Below, one piece after another: positions 1 to 9,114 of a stretch of DNA of 64,000 nt. The notes below the pieces were generated by a model. That model was not told where the DNA came from and searched no databases. It saw only the letters and a list, made by a program, of their open reading frames with translations. Position numbers and translations under genes: made by a program. Where the stretch lies: positions 29,781,964 to 29,845,963 of the forward strand of contig NC_049908.1 in assembly GCF_001411555.2 (NCBI RefSeq), written 5' to 3'. Origin of the DNA: Juglans regia. Its lineage: Eukaryota > Streptophyta > Magnoliopsida > Fagales > Juglandaceae. The first letter of the stretch is position 1; each line of letters opens with the position of its first letter.

Positions 1-688
1 TTTGTACGTAACTAGTCTAGGAATTTTCTTTTGCTTTGTGTGCTTTTCATTAGTTTCCATAAGCTAGTTTATTTGCTCAGATAAACTTTTGGCTATAGAG
101 GATCAGGGTGTGAATTTTAGAAAACATCTTAAGGTCAATCACTTTTATTTTCTCTATATTCTTTGTTTTGAAGGTGCTGCGGGAAGGATTGAGGGGATTT
201 GAGAACTACATTTTACAGGGAAAAAGACCTTGATTCAAGTGCTGGGTATTAGAGTTTCACAGAGATGGTGAATTCAACTTTCTCAAAGAATTATTTGTTG
301 GAGCTCTTTGGTGTACAACAGTTTTGTTGGACAAGTTAACCAGCAGACAGGCCATCGTATGCTTTCAGGGAACTGACAATCAGATGGTTTTCTAACCGAC
401 GTGGTTGCTTCTGTTTCCACATCATTGAGTGAACGAATTAAGTGGAAAATAATAAAATCTCAGTAGCAAGCATTACAACTTCCAAATTATCAAATTTATG
501 TGAGAAATGGATGATGTCCTTGCTTTGAAAATTATATATTTGAATAGATTTAGGTCCGTGGGAAAGTCAATTCCATTACATAAAAAGAAATGCTAGTATC
601 TATCTAGAAGGCTAGTAGAAGATTGAGGGTATTATGGAGGAGTTTATGGATGGCTAAAGGAATCGCCCTCTATATATAACAAATTGAG
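1..688. other. Intergenic, no gene recognised
   Basis: No open frame with family similarity and no RNA gene is visible. The sequence is AT-rich and non-repetitive to the eye up to the palindromic element that begins near 689. Confidence 0.4.
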
Positions 689-840
689 TAATGTTATATA
701 CAGTCGTAGAATGTTCAAGCGGCACGATCATTTTGAAAAAAAGTGAAGTTCATTATTAAAAAATTAGTTTTTTTTTCAAGTGAGTTTTTTTTCAAAGGGA
801 TTGCGTGATACTTGCGCATTCTATGACTGCAAATATCATT
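689..840. repeat. Palindromic MITE, family 2
   Basis: The element is about 150 bp with terminal inverted repeats. The left end reads AATGTTATATACAGTCGTAG and the reverse complement of the right end reads AATGATATTTGCAGTCATAG. The inner part is also near-palindromic, with runs like ttttgaaaaaaagtga facing ttttttttcaaa. A related copy lies at 58979-59146 and a looser one at 24652-24819. It has no coding capacity, so a non-autonomous DNA transposon is inferred. Confidence 0.6.
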
Positions 841-1640
841 CATTATAATACTAAGGCATTTCCGTATGTTGTAAGGTAAAGAACGTGAAATCGAGGATGA
901 AGGAACAAAATTATCTTCTACTTGTGCTGTTGCTTTTAGGTATGGCGCTCCAGTTTGTAAAGGGTCACGTTAATTCCCAAATACATACTAAACGTATTGA
1001 CAAGTTCTACAACAGGCTAGCTCATGTCAATAGCCACTCAAATTACAATCAGTCTACAAATAGTTGAGGGCTTTATATTGTAAACTTTAAACCTTGCTAT
1101 TCTTGAAAGATATTACAATAGGTTATTAAAAAAAAGTTTCAAATCTGTCCTAATTTAATAAGCTAAATCTAGAAGCTTGCCTCTCTGAAAAGATCGAGTC
1201 ACAGAACCTTTTACAATCTATTTCAACTTATCTCAGCTCATCTCAAGTCATCTTCGAATCCAAACGTCTCCTTAACCTAGCATTTTGCAATTCATTAGAA
1301 TGTTCACATAAGCACAAAAATAATGAATACAAGATCGAGTCCTGCTGTGTTAGGGGGATTAAGACGCTAGCTAGCTTTAAATTTCTTAGAATAAACCAAC
1401 CATGCTCGATTGCAGATGTAATAAGATTTCTACCATGAATGATTCGAACTTAAATTAAATATACAGCTTGATATCAAGGTTAATACAATGAATTTGAAAA
1501 TAACGATCATACTTTAAAAGAAGAATATCAAAAGATAATTACAATGAAAAAATATAGAGGGGAAACAAAACAAAAAAAAAAGAGAAGAGAAAAGGATGGA
1601 CTGAGATTCAATGCATCCAAGCATCGGGTCCGTTATTCAT

Positions 1641-1690
1641 ATCCCACATCGAAAGCATGAGTTTGAATGGGAGCCAGTAGGACCTTTGAA
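1641..1690 (+). promoter_or_regulatory. U1-1 promoter: good USE, degraded TATA
   Basis: ATCCCACATCG at 1641-1651 matches the plant snRNA USE. At the position where the intact copies have a TATA box (about 34 nt after the USE and 31 nt before the RNA), only TTTGAAAAG is found near 1685. The element spacing fits Pol II snRNA genes, but the weak TATA makes strong transcription doubtful. Confidence 0.65.
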
Positions 1691-1715
1691 AAGGAAACGA
1701 GCAAGACTCAGAAAC

Positions 1716-1880
1716 GTACTTACCTGGGCGGGGTCAATGAGTGATCAAGAAGGCTCATGGCCTAGGCTGGTGACCTCCATTGCACTTTGAGGAGGGGTGC
1801 TCGCCTAAGGTCTCCCCAATGTGGGAGAGCCTACGTCATAATTTGTGCCAGTGGGGGCCTGCGTTCGCGCGGCCCCTGCC
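1716..1880 (+). ncRNA. U1: U1 spliceosomal snRNA, copy 1 (block A)
   Basis: This is a 165-nt U1 RNA that pairs with 5' splice sites in the U1 snRNP. Visible parts in order: the 5' arm GTACTTACCTGG (canonical ATACTTACCTG, first base changed); stem-loop 1 with the U1-70K loop GATCAAGAAG; stem-loop 2 with the U1A loop ATTGCAC; stem-loop 3; the Sm site in CATAATTTGTG; and stem-loop 4 closed by TTCG, ending GGCCCCTGCC. Stem 1 has GAG/CTC where copies 5-7 have GGG/CCC, a compensated change. A plant 3'-box-like AGTTCAA sits at 1887-1893. The RNA body looks intact. The poor TATA makes this either a weakly expressed gene or an early pseudogene. Confidence 0.85.
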
Positions 1881-2664
1881 TATTTTAGTTCAAACTGTTC
1901 TGACGCGTTCTTCCATGTATGAACTTGTGAGAGGTTCATATCCTAGTGGACTGTATTCTAGTTTTTCATCTTATACCAACAAAGAAAAGCCATCTTTTTC
2001 TTGAGGCAAACCATGCCATTTTATTATCTGCTCTCGACAGAGGTGAGTCTGATTTTGCCATCCCCTTTCAGTGAAGATCTTCAAAAATAGTCAGTCCCAT
2101 TTGAAATCTCTATAATCTCTTGGTAGCTCAACACAAATCAGTTCATCATCGAAGGTATGCATCATCCATCTCGTAAAACTTCCTAAAGGTCGACAACTAC
2201 CTCATACGATGCACCCATCTCGTAAAACTTCGATGTCATCTTGAGTTATTTGTAATGTCCTTTCAAAGTAAAGTAGGTTTCATCGGTTTTACGGCAATGA
2301 TGTGCCAATTTTGTCTCTGAACATCTCTTCTCTGTTTAGAAATTAGATCAGACCACTCTTGAAACCACAAAACAATACCTCTTTTGCTTCCCACATTATG
2401 TACATTAGTTATATGTATATTACTAATTTCTTTTGCCATCATCTTTTTAGAAAGAAACTAAATTGGATCTTTTTTTACATTTTTTTTGGAAGCCCAATCA
2501 GGAGTACACCTTGAGCAACCTTCTAATGCCCTGTTAAAATAAATTTTCCCAAGAGAAAACCAACAAGAATCAACCTCAAGCTCTTTGCATCGTATGCATA
2601 CTTCTATTACCGTCTGTTCAATTGTGAAGAGATTGGCCATACAGAATAGAATTGAATATTTGTT

Positions 2665-2721
2665 GTCCCACATCGATAAGGTATCGATGTAGATATGGAT
2701 AGTTCTGAGTATAAATATAAA
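2665..2721 (+). promoter_or_regulatory. U1-2 promoter: USE and TATA
   Basis: GTCCCACATCG at 2665-2675 is a perfect plant USE. TATAAATATAAA begins at 2710, 34 nt after the USE and 31 nt before the RNA. This is the Pol II snRNA spacing; the plant Pol III spacing is about 10 nt shorter. Confidence 0.85.
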
Positions 2722-2740
2722 GCACACAGGATTGAGCAAC

Positions 2741-2902
2741 ATACTTACCTGGACGGGGTCAATAAGTGATCAAGAAGGCTTATGGCCTAGGTTGGTGACC
2801 TCCATTGCACATAGGAGGGGTGCCCGTCTAAGGTCTCCCCAAGTGGGAGAGCCTACGTCATAATTTGTGGCAGTGGGGGCCTGCGTTCGCGCGGCCCCTG
2901 CC
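2741..2902 (+). ncRNA. U1: U1 spliceosomal snRNA, copy 2 (block A)
   Basis: This 162-nt U1 gene has the canonical 5' arm ATACTTACCTG, the U1-70K loop GATCAAGAAG, the U1A loop ATTGCAC, the Sm site in CATAATTTGTGG and a TTCG-capped stem-loop 4. Stem 1 reads GAG/CTT, which pairs with one G-U wobble. The promoter at 2665-2721 is intact. Its block-B counterpart is copy 4, which it closely resembles. It is very likely functional. Confidence 0.93.
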
Positions 2903-3426
2903 TGATATATATTCAAACTTTTTCTGCATCGAATGGCCTCCTTTCACTTGTTTCTTTACTCCTAAGTCGGAGAACCTGGACTTTTAACTTGTTTCTTAAC
3001 TCTTAAGTCGGAGAACCTCCACTTTAATTTGTCAAGCGACTCTAGCCTTTTCTTCCCCCACCTCCTTTAACTTTACCAGGGCCCAACTCCACGCGAAGTT
3101 TCTTGGCAATTATTGTCTTTAGACCAAAGACCCATATATTAATGATTATTCAATTGAAATACCGAGGAAGAAATGAGGAATATTCAAAGAAAAAAAAAAC
3201 CAAAAATGTTGGAGAGTCCAGTAAAATTTTCTCTGCATGTAGACTTGGAAGGGTTGGAGTCGTCGAGAAGGCAGCTCTAGCCTAGTTGGTTGCATTTTAT
3301 ATAGTCAATAACCAATATAAAATTCCATCACTATCTTCCATACCGGCCAATATTAATTTACGAAACTGAACATATTGGTGGCATGTTCTGCGGTACCATT
3401 TCCACCATTATTGTTGTCTTGGTGTC

Positions 3427-3970
3427 ATGGAGGTTGATTCAACGAGGATTTCTCTCCGTCCGTTCAAGTTAACGGACGTGGATGATTTTATGTTATGGGC
3501 AGGTGATGATCAAGTGACAAGAAACCTACGATGGAAGACTTTTAACTCTCAAGGAAGAGGCTTTGAATTTCATCAAGGACGTTTGCATACCCCACCCTTG
3601 GCGTCGATCCATATGTATCGATGACCGTTCGATCGGCTTCATCTCCGTTTTCCCGTGGTCCGGCGATGACAGGTGTAAGGCTGATATAGGGTATGGAATT
3701 TCCACAAAGTATTGGGGCCAAGGGATTACTACCAGGGCAGTGAAGATCGCCCTCTCACAATTGTTCAAAGATTTCCCTGATCTGGTAAGGTTGCAAGCTT
3801 TTGTAGATCAGGAAAATAAAGCCTCCCAGAGGGTATTAGAGAAAGCTGGGTTCCAAAGGGAAGGGCTACTAAGGAAGTATACCTTTATTAAGGGGAGACT
3901 TGTAGATCTACTTCTCTATAGTGTTTTATCAACTGACTCCCTCCCTACAGATCCCCAGGGCTCAGCTTAG
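3427..3970 (+). pseudogene. GNAT acetyltransferase, frameshifted copy (block A)
   Basis: This is a near-identical copy of the intact RimJ/RimL-type GNAT gene at 7745-8287. It has the same ATG context and the same C-terminal end, but stops with TAG where the other copy has TGA. An extra C near 3550 (ACTCTCAAGG against CCTCTAAGG) shifts the frame after about codon 41, so the start frame ends at 3624. The acetyl-CoA-binding part resumes in another frame from about 3563 to 3970. The span is 544 nt against 543 for the intact gene. Either this is a young pseudogene or the base is an assembly error. No other disabling change was seen, so the damage is recent. Confidence 0.8.
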
Positions 3971-4884
3971 GAACTATAATAAATTCTCTGATCTATATAT
4001 GTATATTATATATATATATATACACACACACACATACATAGATAAGGGAATGGTAAGAAAAATGGTACAAGAGATCTAGGGTGGATAGTAAGATTGGGTT
4101 TAGCGTAGACAAGCTGGAGGAGACTCAAAATGGGAATGCTTCTTGATATATCGTAGAAAGCGGCCCAACTGGCGAGGTTGTGTGCAGCAAAGTTAGCACT
4201 TCTGTGCATTTTTTGAGCGGATCACCATGTGCAGCCATTGAGACTGGCTTGTTTTATCATCTGGTTAATAAGTTCTATATCTAATATGATGTTCTTATTG
4301 CTTATTTTATCTAATTGTGGTTATTAAAGAAAAAATCTATTTACAATCTTGTTTATTGACGTATCATCGATGTAAAAGCCTTCCACATCAGTCAGTATAA
4401 AAGAAGTATTCGTGTTTAGCCTTATTGTAAAACTACATGATTTCGACTCTGGTGCATGTAGCACACTAGCTAGCACTTCATTTCAATTTCACTGCATCAG
4501 TGATCAACAACCATATACGCAGATGCAAAATACCAAGTTACCTGAAAACAGCGCTAAAGCTAGTGCCAGTCAGTGGTTTCTCTTGCAGTCATGATCGATC
4601 TTGTGGGTACGGCGGATAGTTTGAGAGCCATATTTTATAGCTTCTAGATGACAATGAAAATACTAAACCACATACAATGAATTGCAATCATCTAATGTCT
4701 GTATAATGTCTGAAATATTCTGTCGTTTGTATTCTATTCTGTTAAAGTTATCTCATCATCATGTTAAACAATCTCTCACTGTATTTTCTGACATTATGGT
4801 TAAAAATAAGGTTTGAAGACGGAAGGTTTCATATAACTTACTATTACACTTTAAATAAAAACAGAGGGAAAAATTTTTTTAAGC

Positions 4885-4982
4885 CAACTTTGGGAAGGGT
4901 TGACCGCATAAGGTCTTCCCACTGTGGGAGAGCCTACGTCATAACTTGTGCCAGTGGGAGCCTGCGTTCGCGCGGTCCCTGC
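4885..4982 (+). pseudogene. U1 snRNA relic, copy 3 (block B)
   Basis: Only the 3' part of a U1 gene is present, starting inside stem-loop 2 (ACTTTGGGAAGGG) and ending CGCGCGGTCCCTGC. The 5' splice-site arm, stem-loop 1 and the promoter are missing. The Sm site is changed (ATAACTTGTG for ATAATTTGTG). An AGTTTAA 3'-box-like motif survives near 5000. By position and flanks it is the block-B counterpart of copy 1. It cannot make a working U1. Confidence 0.88.
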
Positions 4983-5937
4983 ATATCGGATTCGTTTTTA
5001 GTTTAAACCCTGAATCTGAAGCATGATTTATGTATTGGGTTTGCCAGACTTTCTTCTTTGTATGAACTGGTGAGAGATTCATATCCCAACACTTGTATTT
5101 CAGTTTTTCTCCTTACGGCAACAAAGCAAAGCCATCATTTTCTTGAGGAAACCAAGCCATTTTGTTATATGCTCTCGATAGAGGTCGACTACTAGCTCTT
5201 TATGTTGTAGACGAGTCTGATTTTTCCATCCCCTTTCAGTGAAGATGTTCAAAAATAGTGTTCCAACTCTCATCGATTCTCATCAGTTTAACAAGTCAGA
5301 AAATATGATTGCCTACATGATTTTTTGCGTCATTTGGTTACTGGCCGACGCTCCCACTGCATTATATTTTGCTCAGACAAGTTTTTCTTCGTTTTCATGA
5401 CAAAGATCAAGTACTAAAAAGGCTCTTTCGAAAGTTGGTACTTATATGCACCATAGGGAGCTATGGCAGTATTGGATTATTGTTGCCTCATGATATGATA
5501 TGGTTGATTGCTTGGGGGTGGAAAGGTTTCGTAGAGCCCTTTAAGGAGGCAAGTAAAATTGAATTTTCTTCCGAAGCTTGTACAACTTGAGGGGAATGGA
5601 GGCTGGCAAAGGAGGACTTGCTATGTCCAACCAGCTTGTTGCGGCCAAATTCCTAATCCGCCCACCAGAAAAAAAAAAAATGAAATTGAAAAGAAAGCAT
5701 AAGCTTTAGTATTTTAGGAACGCATGAAAGTAGATAGACCTCCGATCAGCGATGTCATCTTGAGTTATTTGTAATGCCCTTTCAAAGTAGAGTAGGTTTT
5801 ATCGGTTTTACGGTAATGATGTGCCAATTTGTCTCTGAACATCTCTTCTAGATCTGTATAGAAATTAGATCAGACCACTCTTGAAACCACAAACCATACC
5901 TCTTTTGCTTCCCACGTTGTGTACATTAGTTAGTGTC

Positions 5938-6383
5938 TATTGTTAAATATTTTAACATGAATGTTAATAATCGGATCTTCGATATTCTATAATTCACGAT
6001 AATAAAACAATAATAGTTAAAAGATATAACCTTATCCATCACATATCGATGAAAAATCTGACCTGACTATGAAAGAATGATCACCCTAACAACTTAACCT
6101 CATAAGTATCTCTCGATGACTAGAAACACAATAATGTTATATGTGAGAACCCTTAACCCCTCAGTACTATTTATAAATTTCTAGTTATCAAAAAATGATG
6201 ACTAGAAATCTAGAAACTTTATATCCCACTGTGATTAGATATAGAATTAATATTATTTTATTGGAGCTAATCTCATCCCATTATGACTCATCAATTAAGT
6301 GATAAGTATTGAGCTATTCTAAACCCATCAGAATATGAGTGTGTGAGACATAGAGTTTAAATAAAACTCTTACATCTATCACT
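5938..6383. repeat. Insertion specific to block B, origin unknown
   Basis: In block A the sequence runs directly from ACATTAGTTA to ACTAATTTCTTTT. In block B the same junction is interrupted by about 440 bp that opens near TGTCTATTGTTAAA and closes near CATCTATCA. The TG...CA ends and lack of coding frames would suit a solo LTR, but no clear target-site duplication could be defined. Confidence 0.35.
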
Positions 6384-6707
6384 TATTTCTTTTGCCACCA
6401 TCTTTTTAGAAAGAAACTAAATTGGATCTTTTTTAACATTTTTTTGGAAGAAGCCCAAGTCAGTTAGAGATCACACTAATCACTACTCATAACTCGACAA
6501 TCAGGAGTACACCTTGAGCAACCTTCTAATGCCATGTTAACAGAAATATTCCAAGAAAAAATCAACAAGAATCAACCTCAAGAAAACAAAATGAAAATTA
6601 ATGTCAGATTGTAACAAAACTAGCTCTTTGCGTTGTATGCATACTTCTATTACCATCTGTTCAATTGTGAAGGGATTGGCTATACAGAATAGAATCGTAT
6701 ATTTGTA

Positions 6708-6764
6708 GTCCCATATTGATAAGGTATCGATGTGGATATGGATAGTTCTGAGTATAAATATAAA
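6708..6764 (+). promoter_or_regulatory. U1-4 promoter: decayed USE, intact TATA
   Basis: GTCCCATATTG at 6708-6718 differs from the USE consensus in two core positions (CACATCG to CATATTG). TATAAATATAAA begins near 6753, with the same spacing as copy 2. The mutations probably weaken but need not abolish activity. Confidence 0.7.
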
Positions 6765-6783
6765 GCACGCTGGATTGAGCAAC

Positions 6784-6945
6784 ATACTTACCTGGACGGG
6801 GTCAATGAGTGATCAAGAAGGCTTATGGCCTAGGTTGGTGACCTCCATTGCACATAGGAGGGGTGCCCGCCTAAGGTCTCCCCAAGTGGGAGAGCCTACG
6901 TCATAATTTGTGGCAGTGGGGGCCTGCGTTCGCGCGGCCCCTGCC
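6784..6945 (+). ncRNA. U1: U1 spliceosomal snRNA, copy 4 (block B)
   Basis: This 162-nt U1 gene is almost identical to copy 2. It has the 5' arm ATACTTACCTG, loops GATCAAGAAG and ATTGCAC, stem-loop 3, the Sm site in ATAATTTGTGG and a TTCG-capped stem-loop 4. Stem 1 again has the GAG/CTT pairing. It is the duplicate partner of copy 2. The RNA body is intact, and only the USE is degraded. Confidence 0.9.
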
Positions 6946-7744
6946 TGATATATATACAAACTTTTTCTGCATCGAAGAGCCTCTATTCCCTTGTTTCTTA
7001 CTCCTAAGTCGGGAGAACCTGCACTTTCACTTGTTTCTTACTCTTTAAGTGGGAGAAGCTGCACTTTCAAGGACCAGACATTTAAGTTCTAAGGACCAGA
7101 AAATAAAATTGCTTTGTGATTGTACTAGTAGGTTTGCAATGCCTGGGCGGGTTCATACTGTTCATGAGCGAATTTGTAGCTTGCATTAAAAAAACCTGCA
7201 CAATATTGTCTTGATTGATATGGCACAACTACTTTGAGGCGGCGAAATATGAAGCCAATATTTTCTGTTTTGGTTTCCATTTGTCAAGCGACTCTAGACT
7301 TTTCTTACCCCCGGCCTCCTTTAACTTTACCACCTACCAATCGTTCCACTTATCAGTCACAAGATAAACAAGTCCTTAAATGCACCACAGATGGCCCAAC
7401 TCCATTGAAGTTTCTTGGCAATTGTTGTCTTTAGACCAAAGTTCCATATATGAATCATTATTCGACTGAAATGCCGAGGAAACAATGAATATTATTCCAA
7501 AAGAAAAGAAAGAAAAATGTTGGAGAGTCCAATAAAATATTCTCTGCATGCAGACTTGGAATAGTTGGAGTTGTCGAGAAGGCACCTCTAGCCTAGTTGG
7601 TGGTATTTTTAATTTTATATAGGTAATAACCAACGTAAAATTCTATCACTGATCTCTTCCATACCCAATAACCCAACCCAGTATTACTTTGCTAGCATGT
7701 TGTGTGACACCATTTCCACCGCTATATATTGATGTATTGGTGTC

Positions 7745-8287
7745 ATGGAGGTTGATTCATCGAGGATTTCTCTCCGTCCGTTCAAGCTAACCGACGTGGA
7801 TGATTTTATGTTATGGGCAGGCGATGATCAAGTGACAAGAAACCTAACATGGAAGACTTTTACCTCTAAGGAAGAGGCTTTGACTTTCATCAAGGACGTT
7901 TGCATACCCCACCCTTGGCGTCGATCCATATGTATCGATGACCGTTCGATTGGTTTCATCTCCGTTTTCCCATGGTCCGGCGATGACAGGTGTAAGGCTG
8001 ATATAGGGTATGGAATTGCCACGAAGTATTGGGGCCAAGGGATAACTACCAGGGTAGTGAAGATCGCTCTCTCACAATTGTTCAAAGATTTCCCTGATCT
8101 GGTAAGGTTGCAAGCTTTTGTATATGTGGAAAATAAAGCCTCCCAGAGGGTATTAGAGAAAGCTGGGTTCCAAAGGGAAGGGCTACTAAGGAAGTATACC
8201 TTTGTTAAGGGGAGACTTGTAGATCTACTTCTCTATAGTGTTTTATCAACTGACTCCCTCCCTACAGATCCTCAGGGCTCAGCTTGA
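7745..8287 (+). CDS. GNAT N-acetyltransferase, RimJ/RimL type
   Basis: This intact intronless gene encodes 180 aa. The GNAT fold transfers acetyl from acetyl-CoA to an amine; the substrate of these small plant members is not evident from sequence. Visible signs are the N-terminal ISLRPFKLTDVDDF strand-helix start, the acetyl-CoA loop region around KYWGQGITT (residues about 98-106), and the later helix NKASQRVLEKAGF (about residues 136-148), typical of RimL-like proteins. There is no signal peptide or membrane segment. The start is fixed by similarity to the duplicate at 3427. It lies 800 nt downstream of U1 copy 4. From memory, an Arabidopsis GNAT gene lies near the TSR2/SMP genes on chromosome 3, which would fit local synteny. 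Confidence 0.85.
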   Translation: MEVDSSRISLRPFKLTDVDDFMLWAGDDQVTRNLTWKTFTSKEEALTFIKDVCIPHPWRRSICIDDRSIGFISVFPWSGDDRCKADIGYGIATKYWGQGITTRVVKIALSQLFKDFPDLVRLQAFVYVENKASQRVLEKAGFQREGLLRKYTFVKGRLVDLLLYSVLSTDSLPTDPQGSA

Positions 8288-9114
8288 GAATTATAATAAA
8301 TTCTATATATAGATAAGGGAATGGTAAGAAAAATGGTACATGCAAGAGATCTATGGTGGCTAGTAAAGACGTGGTTTAAGCCTTTAAGGGAGGTTGACAT
8401 GATGCCTGGGGGTCAGGAGACTCAAAACGGGAATGGTTCTTGATATATCTCGAGAAGCGGCCCAACTGGCGAGGTTGCGTGCATCAAAGTTGGCACTTTT
8501 TGTGCATATTTTGAGACGATCACCATATGCAGCCGCTGAGACTGGCTTGTTTTATCTCGTGGTTAATAAACTCTTTATATCTACTAGTATGATGTTCTTA
8601 TTGCTTATTTTATCTTGTAGTCAAAATGTATTTACAAGCATGTTTATTGACAATATCATTGATGTGGATCAAGCCTTCCACATCAATTAATGTAAAACAA
8701 GTATTGGTGTTAAGCCTTATTTTAAAACTACATGATTTTAACTCTTGTTCATGTCACTAGCAATCACTTCATTTCAATTGAGGGCAACAAGATTTTTTTC
8801 ATCCCCCAATTAATGATTTTAACAAAACAAATCGTATCAAATGCAGTAATTTTACTTCATAATGCAACTTCCTTTTTCTCTCGCGTAAGGTATGAACATA
8901 TGAACATACAATGCAAACTATAAACCAACTGTACAAAAGGTGCTTCTGCAGTAATTAGGCTGCAACAGCAATACATATATCATTTTTACACAAACCCTAT
9001 CCCTAACCCCACAATCCTTTCTAGTATTTTTTTTTTTTAATTTCTTTCCGACTATTTTTGCTCTTTTGGAAGATCTACAAAGAAACAGTTTCACACTTAG
9101 AAATGCGAGACACT
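8288..9114. other. Intergenic; GNAT 3' flank and EDR1 3' UTR
   Basis: Up to about 8780 this is the 3' flank shared with block A. From about 8900 to 9114 it is the likely 3' untranslated region of the minus-strand kinase gene. No other gene was seen. Confidence 0.5.

Larger units (their letters stand above)
1716..4490. repeat. Tandem segmental duplication, block A
   Basis: This block holds U1 copy 1, U1 copy 2 and the frameshifted GNAT gene. It is collinear with block B (4885-8780). Matching landmarks are 1910-2090 with 5045-5260, 2220-2400 with 5745-5935, 2385-2745 with 6390-6785, the GNAT regions 3260-3970 with 7545-8287, and the shared tail ending near 4490 and 8780. Limits are by eye and accurate to tens of bases. 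Confidence 0.75.
4885..8780. repeat. Tandem segmental duplication, block B
   Basis: This is the second copy of the U1-U1-GNAT unit, longer than block A because of extra sequence. About 480 bp (5265-5740) has no match in A and holds only an unrecognised 73-codon open frame at 5369-5590. About 440 bp sits at 5935-6385. Smaller segments lie near 6455-6500, 6585-6625 and 7080-7225. Shared landmarks are listed under block A. Confidence 0.75.

Noticed and set aside
885..1067. 60-codon open frame with a hydrophobic, signal-peptide-like N-terminus
   Set aside because: It has no family similarity, no promoter or neighbouring exon, and lies directly after a MITE. It is short enough to occur by chance, so it was not called as a gene.
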